In this document: piece by piece, positions 30,556 through 40,635 of the stretch
Layout: each line of letters opens with the position of its first letter
How positions within the stretch are numbered: the first letter of the stretch is position 1
DNA from: Nitrosomonas supralitoralis
GTDB lineage: Bacteria; Pseudomonadota; Gammaproteobacteria; Burkholderiales; Nitrosomonadaceae
Reading direction: 5' to 3'
NCBI RefSeq assembly: GCF_003011925.2
Contig: NZ_PXXU01000001.1
Coordinates: 107,564 to 171,563, forward strand
Length of the DNA stretch: 64,000 nt
The notes under the pieces: generated by a model
What the model was told of the DNA's origin: nothing
The model's database searches: none
What the model saw: the letters and a program-made list of their open reading frames with translations, nothing else
Translations under genes and position numbers: made by a program

Positions 30556-31188
30556 TTATACCGATAAGTCGCTATTCACTATATCCCGATGTACCAATAC
30601 CGTAAAGTCATCTTCCAGATAACCTTCTATACATTCTACCCGAGACGACAACACTTGACAAAATGCCAGAATTTCTTCACGGTCATGCGCAACTAATAAA
30701 TCATGCTGCGGGAAATGGCGTTTATCCAACATATTAAAAGCCAATGCAACTTGCGCACTGTTATACAGCTTGCAGATCATGTCTATATAAAAGCTCTTGT
30801 TTCTGCAACGATAACCCAGCGCACCGCTGGCAAAAACAATATCCACCAGAGGCAATTCTGCCGTGCTGAAATCGGATTGAAAAAAAGTTGTTCGCGCAAT
30901 CCCTTCGTAGCGGTTCCTTGCTTCTGCGATAAATTCCTGCATTTGATCAATGCCAAGATAATCAAAATCCGAGAAATGCAGATCCAGAAAAGCTTTTAAG
31001 TCGCCATATCCACAGCCAACATCCAGTATCGATTGTCCATTTAAGTTTGCGACTTTGATCAATGCCTGGTAACGAGCCTGCTGACTATGCTCCCCGCGCC
31101 ATCCGAGTGATTCAACCGTGCCATGCTTAAATTCTGTTATGCGATGGCGGTGATAATGCATCACCGTCGCTTTTTCAATCAAGTCCAT
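30556..31188 (-). CDS. Class I SAM-dependent methyltransferase
   Basis: 210 residues with a Rossmann methyltransferase core: SILDVGCGYGDLKAFLDLHF (SAM motif I, about residues 53-72), FDYLGIDQMQEFIAEARNRY (motif II), and PLVDIVFASGALGYRCRN (motif IV region). The substrate is unknown. It lies 14 bases after the GH18-like gene and 36 bases before the cargo leader gene on the same strand, so it is probably part of the eCIS transcript. It may modify a structural or cargo protein or a small molecule. Confidence 0.8.
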   Translation of the reverse strand: MDLIEKATVMHYHRHRITEFKHGTVESLGWRGEHSQQARYQALIKVANLNGQSILDVGCGYGDLKAFLDLHFSDFDYLGIDQMQEFIAEARNRYEGIARTTFFQSDFSTAELPLVDIVFASGALGYRCRNKSFYIDMICKLYNSAQVALAFNMLDKRHFPQHDLLVAHDREEILAFCQVLSSRVECIEGYLEDDFTVLVHRDIVNSDLSV

Positions 31189-31202
31189 ATCATTGATACG
31201 GG

Positions 31203-33839
31203 TCAGTCAACCTGACCATTTGATGAGAGCTGCATGCGAGGACGCGAAGGTTTCTTCATTTGTTTCTTCCAACTTTGATAAAAAATGATACTAATGGCTG
31301 CACCTCCAAAAAGAATCAGGATCAGAGGTAAATTACCCTTTGAAATAGGCTCCAATACGGGATCATAAGTCAATAACAGTAAGGCAATTATCAATGTTGG
31401 AATAATCAGAATGCTCAGATACAACACATAATAATTTTTGATTCGATAACGAATCCGGCAAGAATAGAAATAAAGACCCGCCAGCAGCACGCACACAATA
31501 GTCATAAAATTCAATGACATGCGAAAATAGATGCGATTTTCGCATACGAATTTATCGATAAAGGAATCACCATCACCACGCCAAGTAGATGCCTGAAAAA
31601 ATCTAACCACGTAACCGCTGACAGATTTGATATCATCATATCGCAACGGCATTTTTTCAGCGGTCTCCGGTTTATCGATCATCAAAGGCCAGAAACCGAT
31701 TCCACCAAAGTTATCCTTGAAATACACCACATCATCTTCCAGTTGTTTCCAGTTCCTGCCATCGAATTGGATTACTGGAATAATATTCCTTAGTAACAGA
31801 CCACGCTCGACGCCATGCAGCTCACTATGCTCGATATCGAACCGTAACTTCTTTTTAGCATTGGTTGTGGGCTCTTCGATCAAAACCAGAATTTTAGTTT
31901 TTAAATTTTCATTCTGACTGCTTGAAAGCAAAGAACCGGCGTTAACAGAAGATATTTTCGTATCATCAACCCATGAAAGAATATTGGAATAACGGTATAA
32001 GCCCTTACCCAGCACGGACTGAGGAACCAGAATATTGACAAAGTAATCGTGCTTTGCTGCAAATAATCGTTTCTGTAAGTCGGCGAAGAAACGGTTAAAA
32101 ATCGCAATCGAGTCCGGATCACCGGGGAAATCGTTAAAGTAGAGTGTTATGCCATCGCCTTGCGTGGGCGCAGTCACAGCGCCGAATGTTATATTTTGCC
32201 CGATTTGGGAAAAATGATTGGTTATTTGACGATTCAGCAAGTGCACGATGTCTTCGGTCAAAGTTTTCAAAATAGTGGCTTTAGTTTCGATGGACTGCGT
32301 TTTCCACCAGTTCCAATACGGCTTGTCATTATGAATCACCCAATCCACTTTGCTGGTATATTTTCGAGCCACCTGAACAAATGCAATCTGAGATGCTCTG
32401 ATCGTCTCGTCGGTCGATAACACCGTTTTTTGGTTATGTTGGCTATTCGCTTGCATAATCGCGCCATTCTCATCAAACGAAAGTCCATAATAAGCCACTC
32501 TTGACAACACACTAAAGTTAACTGTTTGCGTTTCCCCGTTTGCCAGCCAGAATGGATAGAAACCATACACCGTACCGGATAAATCATTCAGCACGCAACC
32601 ACAACCGCGACCATCCCACTGCACTGGCATTGCTTCACTATAGATAGGATTCTTCTTATATAAAGATGCAATTGCTGGGTGCACGACACTTACATACAGA
32701 TCGGTAACAAACTTGTCGATGCTTTCGAGATCGGCTTCCTTACATTTGTCTTTCTGGGGCATGCGCAACTGATCAATTATTTTTAATCGATTTGAAAAAT
32801 CATGAATACCTTCATAAGGACCTGTTAGCAAATCTTCAATCAATTTCTTGAAATTTTTATCATTGATTTTCAAATTCAACACATAATCGTTCTGTTGATC
32901 ATCGTGTTGACAAGCACCGATCCCTGCGTAAATTTTTGACTTCACCGCCTGCTCGAACAAATGCTTATCAGGATACGCCACATCGCTTATCGTTTTATCC
33001 AATAAATCCGCAAGTACACTATTCAGAGAAGTAAACAGCGGGTCCCCTTTGAGCACATCGATAAAACTCTGACTAATTACGGGATCTGCATAGCGATAGT
33101 AGCGCTGGATCACTGACATCAATTGATCCAATTGATCAGGATAATCTTTCAACGCCGCACTTACTGCTTCTTTCAGTGCCGAGATGTTATCAAATTGTTT
33201 ATTTTCCAATTTTGATAATTGCTCATGAATCTGATTTTTATCTTGTAAAACCTTGAAATCTTCAGCAGTTAATTGATAATAGTAGGTAATGAACTTATTT
33301 TTATTAATTTTTGCGCTATCCGGCAAAGGATCGATTATCTGCTGGTACAGATGCACCAGATCCAATAATGCCTGGTGTGTACCATCACGTCGCACGCTGT
33401 AATAATGGTACATTTGTAACTCAGGTCGATCATCGTTCCAATAAGAGAAATCATGACTGATCAGTATCTTCGTCTCCTCCGGGAACATATTTGCAAACGA
33501 TGCTATATCCTCCAATCGTAGAATTGTTTCATGAACATACGAACCAATTGGTTCAATCTTGAAATCCTTGATAAACCGCTGCAACCAGAATAGTGTTACC
33601 GGTCCCATCCTGCCATCGGTCAATGGATGTCGGCTTTGTGCAACATCACGCATCCAATGCCGGTTATTTTGATAAATTGTCGCCAAATTCTGCTGCATTT
33701 GAGAAACGGTGTAATTATCCAGTTTTTTGAATTCATTGGGATTCAATAATCGATCGTAGTAGTAATCGCGTGCCGATACCGCTGAAATGCACCAGCAGTA
33801 AAAAACAAGCACCATCCACATGAGAAAACTTTTTTTCAT
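31203..33839 (-). CDS. Exported membrane-anchored GH18-like protein in the eCIS locus
   Basis: 878 residues. A signal peptide (KKSFLMWMVLVFYCWCISAV) is followed by a possible peptidoglycan-binding segment (PLTDGRMGPVTLFWLQRFIK, about residues 72-91) and a large helical region. Residues about 425-745 resemble a GH18-type barrel (VYGFYPFWLANGETQTVNFS; LSRVAYYGLSFDENG; ending NFGGIGFWPLMID). I do not see the catalytic DxxDxDxE of active chitinases. The last 110 residues hold three likely membrane helices (FMTIVCVLLAGLYFYSC; YLSILIIPTLIIALLLL; LPLILILFGGAAISIIFYQ) and a basic tail. It could bind or cut cell wall for particle release, or anchor the particle; both are inference. Confidence 0.65.
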   Translation of the reverse strand: MKKSFLMWMVLVFYCWCISAVSARDYYYDRLLNPNEFKKLDNYTVSQMQQNLATIYQNNRHWMRDVAQSRHPLTDGRMGPVTLFWLQRFIKDFKIEPIGSYVHETILRLEDIASFANMFPEETKILISHDFSYWNDDRPELQMYHYYSVRRDGTHQALLDLVHLYQQIIDPLPDSAKINKNKFITYYYQLTAEDFKVLQDKNQIHEQLSKLENKQFDNISALKEAVSAALKDYPDQLDQLMSVIQRYYRYADPVISQSFIDVLKGDPLFTSLNSVLADLLDKTISDVAYPDKHLFEQAVKSKIYAGIGACQHDDQQNDYVLNLKINDKNFKKLIEDLLTGPYEGIHDFSNRLKIIDQLRMPQKDKCKEADLESIDKFVTDLYVSVVHPAIASLYKKNPIYSEAMPVQWDGRGCGCVLNDLSGTVYGFYPFWLANGETQTVNFSVLSRVAYYGLSFDENGAIMQANSQHNQKTVLSTDETIRASQIAFVQVARKYTSKVDWVIHNDKPYWNWWKTQSIETKATILKTLTEDIVHLLNRQITNHFSQIGQNITFGAVTAPTQGDGITLYFNDFPGDPDSIAIFNRFFADLQKRLFAAKHDYFVNILVPQSVLGKGLYRYSNILSWVDDTKISSVNAGSLLSSSQNENLKTKILVLIEEPTTNAKKKLRFDIEHSELHGVERGLLLRNIIPVIQFDGRNWKQLEDDVVYFKDNFGGIGFWPLMIDKPETAEKMPLRYDDIKSVSGYVVRFFQASTWRGDGDSFIDKFVCENRIYFRMSLNFMTIVCVLLAGLYFYSCRIRYRIKNYYVLYLSILIIPTLIIALLLLTYDPVLEPISKGNLPLILILFGGAAISIIFYQSWKKQMKKPSRPRMQLSSNGQVD

Positions 33840-33846
33840 CGCGCGC

Positions 33847-35223
33847 TCACAATGTTCGTCCTTCTTTTAGTAGCTCTTTGGTCACACCCTTTATCAGATC
33901 ATTCTGAATAATCTTGTTTCGCTTCATGCGGATTGCTTGAATCGCCGCGTATCGCACGGCGTTGGTAATCGCCCCCCCTGAAAGTTCAAAGCGTTCTGCC
34001 AACCTTACCAAATCAACCTCTGACGACGACAACAACGGGTTGTTGGCAAACATACCCTGCCATAATCTTAAACGTTGCGCAGCATCGGGCATGGCAAAAT
34101 GTATGGAGGTTTGAAACCGCCGGGCAAAAGCGTCATCGATATTAGCTTTCAAATTAGTTGCTAGAATCACCACACCGGAATAATCCTCAACTCTCTGTAA
34201 TAAATATGAAACCTCCTGATTAGCATAGCGATCATTCGAACTGCTGGTTTGTGTTCTTTTACCGAACAGAGCATCGGCTTCATCAAAGAACAGAATCCAA
34301 TTTTTATTCTCCGCTTGATCAAAAACATTGGCGAGATTCTTTTCGGTTTCACCGATGTATTTCGATACCACCATTGACAAGTCAATACGATAAACATCAA
34401 CACCGATGCTTACACCAATCAATGTTGCCGTCAGCGTTTTTCCCGTCCCAGGCGGGCCATAAAATAACGCGCGATAACCAGGCTTAATATTTCTACCCAA
34501 ATCCCACTGGTGCAAGATTGTTTGTGAATGTTGCAACCATGTATTAATGTTCTCGATTTCATCCATCACCTCCGCATCAAGCACCAAATCATTCCATGTC
34601 AAGGATGTAGTTATCAGTTTTGCCGGAAAATGAATACCATAATCGGGTTTATCACATCGCCCCAGCGTCAATCGGTTCAGATACTCGAATGATATTAGCA
34701 ACATGGCACTTAGAAAAGGTTCGCCGCTAGCATTGTGCTCGATCCTGATAATCTGTTGTTGCAGCAAATAATGATCGGTTTGAAACAAGCGTAATACTTC
34801 AAAACGTTTGACAAGATCATCTCCGGCCAGAATAAAAACAGCTGTTTCACAAGTAGGCAGAAATCCGCCATGCCCTTTTCCCTTCCATCCACCAAATTCG
34901 GTAAATCCGCGTGCGGTATTTTGATTATTCAGCAGAAAAGTGTCCAATACATGAGGCTGGATATGGGGCAATAGCGCCAGGATAATTATTATGCGCTCAT
35001 CAAAACCCATTGTGTGATGACGCATCAACTGTGCATATTCTGATGAGTCCGCAGTCAGATCTGGCGCAGTTATTTTACGAATATCATCGATAGCACTTTC
35101 TCTGCAGAAATAAATATCCAAACGCGCAGCCAGAACCGCCTTAAACCAGATAATTTCCTGCATCAATGTTGCCGCGTTAGTGGCACTTTCTGTCATTACT
35201 GAATGCGCATCTGAACTATCCAC
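33847..35223 (-). CDS. eCIS AAA+ ATPase (Afp15/Pvc15-like)
   Basis: 458 residues. An N-terminal adaptor-like domain (about 1-230) precedes an AAA+ module: Walker A ALFYGPPGTGKTLTATLIG (about residue 254), Walker B WILFFDEADALFGKR (about 310), sensor VVILATNLKANIDDAFARRF with the Arg finger, and LSGGAITNAVRYAAIQAIR. Afp15/Pvc15-type ATPases are needed for particle assembly and have been linked to cargo loading. It sits three bases downstream of the tape-measure gene, the usual order in these loci. Confidence 0.92.
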   Translation of the reverse strand: MDSSDAHSVMTESATNAATLMQEIIWFKAVLAARLDIYFCRESAIDDIRKITAPDLTADSSEYAQLMRHHTMGFDERIIIILALLPHIQPHVLDTFLLNNQNTARGFTEFGGWKGKGHGGFLPTCETAVFILAGDDLVKRFEVLRLFQTDHYLLQQQIIRIEHNASGEPFLSAMLLISFEYLNRLTLGRCDKPDYGIHFPAKLITTSLTWNDLVLDAEVMDEIENINTWLQHSQTILHQWDLGRNIKPGYRALFYGPPGTGKTLTATLIGVSIGVDVYRIDLSMVVSKYIGETEKNLANVFDQAENKNWILFFDEADALFGKRTQTSSSNDRYANQEVSYLLQRVEDYSGVVILATNLKANIDDAFARRFQTSIHFAMPDAAQRLRLWQGMFANNPLLSSSEVDLVRLAERFELSGGAITNAVRYAAIQAIRMKRNKIIQNDLIKGVTKELLKEGRTL

Positions 35224-35226
35224 GGA

Positions 35227-38200
35227 TCACCGCCAAGATACATGAACAGGATGATCCATCCAAGTATGCCTAATCACCGAAAAACTCCACGGCAAACCAT
35301 CCAGCAACATATCAAAAACTCCGGGCTCAATCGTTAGATACCACATTCCCTCCTCAGTTAATTGTAAACGACCTTTGCGTTGCAGGAATGTTTCACGCAA
35401 ACCACTGATCGATGTGTTACCAATTGTTTTCCAGTTGTGAATCATGCCATGAATCAAACCTTCAATTGCTTCCTGTTCATGCACACTGATTTCAATCTGG
35501 CTGCAAATTGGAGTCCCGATAGATATTCCACATAAAATCTTATTCAGCGTCAACTGATATTCAGGAGATGACATCTGCTCATTGACCATGAACTGCAACA
35601 GATGTACTGCCCGCTCAGCCGCACGATAATCAACAAATTGCCCCTCTTCGATCAAATTGAGTAGCGAAAAAAGCCGAGGCAAATATGGCGCTGCAAGAAC
35701 CAGCCCAGCATTCTCGATATAGATTTCCTGGTTTGCCTCCAAATCGGACTCCAGTCTGTTAAATAACGTATTCAAATCAATCAAAGATTGCGCCGCTTTT
35801 ATAGGCATAGATTGCTTTGCATCGAACACATTTTTCTCAGCTTGAATCGATTCCGAAACGACTGCATCAAAAATAGCTGTCTCTATAAGAGTAGATAACG
35901 TTCCTTCAGCATTATTTTGCATCAGCGCCGCATGCCATACGTGCAAGGCCGCAGATAGCTGTGCCTCCACTGAAACATGCCTAATCAGTGCATGCAGCAA
36001 GGAGGTTAACTCAAATTCGCGTTCAGCTTTAGTCAGTAGATAATCCAATCCGGCTAACCATAGACGATTTATCCATTGTTGTTGTGAATCAGATGCGGTA
36101 ATTTGGGATGTTCGATGCAGCTTATCCGCATGTATCAACAAGTGTTCAATCAGCAAAGCCGCTTGTGGCGATAAAAAACAAACCATCTCAAACAACACTG
36201 ATTGCGGAAGCCTATCCACAAATATTCGTAATTCTTTCATTCGCAGCACTTCGCACAGCTGTTGCCTGAGTTCATCCAGGCGCATTCCGCTGCGAACTGT
36301 TCCCGTACCTGCTTCTACCAGCTGAGCTTTTCTGAGGGCGGTTAATATCCGCTCATATTGCATCTCATCGGATAGCTGCCGCGGCTCTTTCGATTTATCC
36401 ACCGATTGCGTGTCGATCGATTCTGATTTCGTCTCTTCGTGCTCGGCCGCGCCATCACTAACATTTCGGAATTCGGTTCGTCGCGTCACTGTTGCAATCG
36501 CTTCCAGGTCAATTTCGCGATCATGCAACAAGTCGTCCAGCAATCGACGGTAGTAAATTTTCTGATCCGTTGCCTGGCTTGCCTGATTTTCTATTGCTTG
36601 CTGGAAAATCATCCGGTCGCTGCCAGTAATGGAAGTTTTTGTCTTTAGCAGCATTTCAACCAGATTTCGCAGTTCATGGGCTTGCAACTGCGCGACTGTT
36701 AAAGCGTATCGTCCGTCACGCAAATTCTGATAGATGCGCTTGAGTTCAGTTGGATTGTCCGCAGCCAACGCCTCCAGAATTGTCTGCAAATCCTGCTGTC
36801 CGGAGTCCAACTCAGATTTACCTGCCGTAAAATGCCGACGTAATCTCTGGGATGCAATGCTTTCTTCAAATACTTCATCTGTAGAATCTGCCGCACTTCC
36901 GATTGTTGGGTTTCTTTCAGGGGTGCCAATAATAAGTGTTTGCAGCAGGGTGTATAGCGTGCCATAGGCTTTGCTTTGACTCAGTTGGTCATGCCAGGAT
37001 CGGAGACTGCTCTGCAAATCCGCTTCATCGGATACGCCACGAACCAGGATAAGCAAAAAGGTTGTGGATTTAAGATCGGAGTCTGTTTTAGTCAGCAGAT
37101 AATCCAATCCGGCTAACCATAGACGATTTATCCATTGTTGTTGTGAATCAGATGCGGTAATTTGGGATGTTCGATGCAGCTTATCCGCATGTATCAACAA
37201 GTGTTCAATCAGCAAAGCCGCTTGTGGCGATAAAAAACAAACCATCTCAAACAACACTGATTGCGGAAGCCTATCCACAAATATTCGTAATTCTTTCATT
37301 CGCAGCACTTCGCACAGCTGTTGCCTGAGTTCATCCAGGCGCATTCCGCTGCGAACTGTTCCCGTACCTGCTTCTACCAGCTGAGCTTTTCTGAGGGCGG
37401 TTAATATCCGCTCATATTGCATCTCATCGGATAGCTGCCGCGGCTCTTTCGATTTATCCACCGATTGCGTGTCGATCGATTCTGATTTCGTCTCTTCGTG
37501 CTCGGCCGCGCCATCACTAACATTTCGGAATTCGGTTCGTCGCGTCACTGTTGCAATCGCTTCCAGGTCAATTTCGCGATCATGCAACAAGTCGTCCAGC
37601 AATCGACGGTAGTAAATTTTCTGATCCGTTGCCTGGCTTGCCTGATTTTCTATTGCTTGCTGGAAAATCATCCGGTCGCTGCCAGTAATGGAAGTTTTTG
37701 TCTTTAGCAGCATTTCAACCAGATTTCGCAGTTCATGGGCTTGCAACTGCGCGACTGTTAAAGCGTATCGTCCGTCACGCAAATTCTGATAGATGCGCTT
37801 GAGTTCAGTTGGATTGTCCGCAGCCAACGCCTCCAGAATTGTCTGCAAATCCTGCTGTCCGGAGTCCAACTCAGATTTACCTGCCGTAAAATGCCGACGT
37901 AATCTCTGGGATGCAATGCTTTCTTCAAATACTTCATCTGTAGAATCTGCCGCACTTCCGATTGTTGGGTTTCTTTCAGGGGTGCCAATAATAAGTGTTT
38001 GCAGCAGGGTGTATAGCGTGCCATAGGCTTTGCTTTGACTCAGTTGGTCATGCCAGGATCGGAGACTGCTCTGCAAATCCGCTTCATCGGATACGCCACG
38101 AACCAGGATAAGCAAAAAGGTTGTGGATTTAAGATCGGAGTCTGTTTTAGTCAGCAGATAATCCAATCCGGCTAACCATAGACGATTTATCCATTGTTGT

Positions 38201-40635
38201 TGTGAATCAGATGCGGTAATTTGGGATGTTCGATGCAGCTTATCCGCATGTATCAACAAGTGTTCAATCAGCAAAGCCGCTTGTGGCGATAAAAAACAAA
38301 CCATCTCAAACAACACTGATTGCGGAAGCCTATCCACAAATATTCGTAATTCTTTCATTCGCAGCACTTCGCACAGCTGTTGCCTGAGTTCATCCAGGCG
38401 CATTCCGCTGCGAACTGTTCCCGTACCTGCTTCTACCAGCTGAGCTTTTCTGAGGGCGGTTAATATCCGCTCATATTGCATCTCATCGGATAGCTGCCGC
38501 GGCTCTTTCGATTTATCCACCGATTGCGTGTCGATCGATTCTGATTTCGTCTCTTCGTGCTCGGCCGCGCCATCACTAACATTTCGGAATTCGGTTCGTC
38601 GCGTCACTGTTGCAATCGCTTCCAGGTCAATTTCGCGATCATGCAACAAGTCGTCCAGCAATCGACGGTAGTAAATTTTCTGATCCGTTGCCTGGCTTGC
38701 CTGATTTTCTATTGCTTGCTGGAAAATCATCCGGTCGCTGCCAGTAATGGAAGTTTTTGTCTTTAGCAGCATTTCAACCAGATTTCGCAGTTCATGGGCT
38801 TGCAACTGCGCGACTGTTAAAGCGTATCGTCCGTCACGCAAATTCTGATAGATGCGCTTGAGTTCAGTTGGATTGTCCGCAGCCAACGCCTCCAGAATTG
38901 TCTGCAAATCCTGCTGTCCGGAGTCCAACTCAGATTTACCTGCCGTAAAATGCCGACGTAATCTCTGGGATGCAATGCTTTCTTCAAATACTTCATCTGT
39001 AGAATCTGCCGCACTTCCGATTGTTGGGTTTCTTTCAGGGGTGCCAATAATAAGTGTTTGCAGCAGGGTGTATAGCGTGCCATAGGCTTTGCTTTGACTC
39101 AGTTGGTCATGCCAGGATCGGAGACTGCTCTGCAAATCCGCTTCATCGGATACGCCACGAACCAAGGCTAACAAATACGTCGCAGGTTCAAATTCAGCGT
39201 CCGTTTCCGTCAGTAAATATGCCAGACTGCTCGTCCATAATCTTTGCTGCCATTGCGCTTGAGTATCGCGTCGATCTGAACTGGATGATCGATACAGGTG
39301 ATCTGCTAGAGCCAGTACGCGTTCCATCAGAAAAGCAGCCTGTGGTGTCAATAAGTACGTGATTTCCAGCAGGGTCGATTGCGGCAAATCAATCAACCGG
39401 GCAAGCATTGCCGGCGATCGCAGCAATTCTCTCAGTTGTTGCCTGAATTCATCCGGTTTCCTCTCAGTCGCCACAAGCGCAACACTTTCTTCTGTTAACT
39501 TTGCCTTACGTAGCTGTTTGAAGATCCTCTGATATAACAATCCATGCCTCAATAACACCGGCTTGAGTTGTTGCATGATCGGAGGAATGTATATTATTTT
39601 CGCTTCTTCGCTTTCTTCTACTAAACTACTGGCCTTGTCGCCTAGTGATTTGCTACCCTCCTTCCGATGTATCGCTGCAATCGAGTTTTCTTCGGAAATC
39701 AAATGAGGCTCGAGCAAGAATTCACTGCATTTTCTCAACAAATCATACAGTGCGCTACTGATCTTTCCCTCATTCTGATGTTGCTCGGCAGTGCGCAAAA
39801 TGTTTTGTAACAGAAAATGCGGCGCACACATCTGCTGCCGATTGATTAATTGGTCAATCAGTCGCGCAGGATTATTTAGAGGCTGAGCATCTTCAAACAA
39901 AATTTCAAGCAACTGTATCCAGATCGAGTTTCTTTTCTCAGTTTGAGTACCTAAAATAGCATCTGTCTTAAGAATCACCTGATGACATATCACCAGAAAT
40001 TCCAGTATCAAATGTCCATAAGTGGATTCAATTTTGAGTAAGATTTTTTCCAGGTGCTGTTGCGAGAATTGAGATACCAGTCGTTTGATAATTGCAGTTC
40101 TGTCAGTTGCAGGCAGGCTTCTAAGCATCCTAGCCAACGCGATTTCAGCGATCAGTTCTTCTTGCAATACCTGCAGCAGCATTTTTTCATGTGCGTAGCT
40201 GTCTGTTGCATCTATATGCCAGGGCATACGACCTGTTCTCAGAAAACCATACAAATTCATCAAATCAGATTGTGTTTTACTGAATTGTTGTATGGGTAAA
40301 TTACCCGTGCGCTCTGATCCGGAGAATTGATATTTTTGTTGCAGCGCCCGAAGCTCATCACTAAGTTTCGTTTGAAAACATTGCATCAACTCAATATAAG
40401 AATCACTATCTAGAATATCTCCCAGATCAATCTCAATTTGATTTATACGCCACACTGAACCTTTTTCATCAAACTCGTTTAGGATTTCATCCAGCGCAGG
40501 CAGCAATTTTTCTGTTACCCAGTTACTCATTTCCGCTTCGTGCTGTTGAACCATTATCATGGAATTGCAAGACCAATCAAAGATGAGCTCATCAATGCGA
40601 TGCACTATCGACATGTTGTTAAATCCAGTGCTCAT
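35227..40635 (-). CDS. eCIS tape-measure protein (CIS_TMP, Afp14-like) with internal 353-residue repeats
   Basis: 1802 residues. The N-terminus (HRIDELIFDWSCNSM, then VWRINQIEIDLGDI) is the CIS_TMP signature: a short conserved helix pair ending in an IDLG motif. The rest is helical. Residues about 491-1533 consist of 2.95 copies of a 353-residue unit beginning near VRGVSDEADLQSSLRSWHDQ and containing ELRNLVEMLLKTKTSITGSD. Diverged relatives flank them (QLRKAKLTEESVALVATERK before; RHVSVEAQLSAALHVWHAAL after). Tape-measure proteins set tube length, and Afp14 does so in Serratia Afp. One copy instead of three would give about 1096 residues. The start overlaps the upstream baseplate gene by 17 bases. 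Confidence 0.9.
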   Translation of the reverse strand: MSTGFNNMSIVHRIDELIFDWSCNSMIMVQQHEAEMSNWVTEKLLPALDEILNEFDEKGSVWRINQIEIDLGDILDSDSYIELMQCFQTKLSDELRALQQKYQFSGSERTGNLPIQQFSKTQSDLMNLYGFLRTGRMPWHIDATDSYAHEKMLLQVLQEELIAEIALARMLRSLPATDRTAIIKRLVSQFSQQHLEKILLKIESTYGHLILEFLVICHQVILKTDAILGTQTEKRNSIWIQLLEILFEDAQPLNNPARLIDQLINRQQMCAPHFLLQNILRTAEQHQNEGKISSALYDLLRKCSEFLLEPHLISEENSIAAIHRKEGSKSLGDKASSLVEESEEAKIIYIPPIMQQLKPVLLRHGLLYQRIFKQLRKAKLTEESVALVATERKPDEFRQQLRELLRSPAMLARLIDLPQSTLLEITYLLTPQAAFLMERVLALADHLYRSSSSDRRDTQAQWQQRLWTSSLAYLLTETDAEFEPATYLLALVRGVSDEADLQSSLRSWHDQLSQSKAYGTLYTLLQTLIIGTPERNPTIGSAADSTDEVFEESIASQRLRRHFTAGKSELDSGQQDLQTILEALAADNPTELKRIYQNLRDGRYALTVAQLQAHELRNLVEMLLKTKTSITGSDRMIFQQAIENQASQATDQKIYYRRLLDDLLHDREIDLEAIATVTRRTEFRNVSDGAAEHEETKSESIDTQSVDKSKEPRQLSDEMQYERILTALRKAQLVEAGTGTVRSGMRLDELRQQLCEVLRMKELRIFVDRLPQSVLFEMVCFLSPQAALLIEHLLIHADKLHRTSQITASDSQQQWINRLWLAGLDYLLTKTDSDLKSTTFLLILVRGVSDEADLQSSLRSWHDQLSQSKAYGTLYTLLQTLIIGTPERNPTIGSAADSTDEVFEESIASQRLRRHFTAGKSELDSGQQDLQTILEALAADNPTELKRIYQNLRDGRYALTVAQLQAHELRNLVEMLLKTKTSITGSDRMIFQQAIENQASQATDQKIYYRRLLDDLLHDREIDLEAIATVTRRTEFRNVSDGAAEHEETKSESIDTQSVDKSKEPRQLSDEMQYERILTALRKAQLVEAGTGTVRSGMRLDELRQQLCEVLRMKELRIFVDRLPQSVLFEMVCFLSPQAALLIEHLLIHADKLHRTSQITASDSQQQWINRLWLAGLDYLLTKTDSDLKSTTFLLILVRGVSDEADLQSSLRSWHDQLSQSKAYGTLYTLLQTLIIGTPERNPTIGSAADSTDEVFEESIASQRLRRHFTAGKSELDSGQQDLQTILEALAADNPTELKRIYQNLRDGRYALTVAQLQAHELRNLVEMLLKTKTSITGSDRMIFQQAIENQASQATDQKIYYRRLLDDLLHDREIDLEAIATVTRRTEFRNVSDGAAEHEETKSESIDTQSVDKSKEPRQLSDEMQYERILTALRKAQLVEAGTGTVRSGMRLDELRQQLCEVLRMKELRIFVDRLPQSVLFEMVCFLSPQAALLIEHLLIHADKLHRTSQITASDSQQQWINRLWLAGLDYLLTKAEREFELTSLLHALIRHVSVEAQLSAALHVWHAALMQNNAEGTLSTLIETAIFDAVVSESIQAEKNVFDAKQSMPIKAAQSLIDLNTLFNRLESDLEANQEIYIENAGLVLAAPYLPRLFSLLNLIEEGQFVDYRAAERAVHLLQFMVNEQMSSPEYQLTLNKILCGISIGTPICSQIEISVHEQEAIEGLIHGMIHNWKTIGNTSISGLRETFLQRKGRLQLTEEGMWYLTIEPGVFDMLLDGLPWSFSVIRHTWMDHPVHVSWR
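36038..39164 (-). repeat. 2.95 tandem copies of a 1059-bp repeat inside the tape-measure gene
   Basis: The first unit runs 36038-37096, the second 37097-38155, and the third 38156-39164 (incomplete). The unit length is a multiple of three (353 codons), so the frame is kept for any copy number. Every stretch I compared, and translations in several frames, were identical between copies. Divergence starts at once outside: position 36037 differs from 37096, and the sequence after 39164 changes. Confidence 0.92.

Noticed and set aside
31203..33839. Active chitinase
   Set aside because: The barrel resembles GH18, but no DxxDxDxE catalytic motif is visible, so enzymatic activity is not claimed.
36439..36648. 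Open frames repeated at 1059-base spacing on the strand opposite the tape-measure gene
   Set aside because: They are shadows of the repeated coding sequence, identical in each copy, with no ribosome-binding site or family resemblance.
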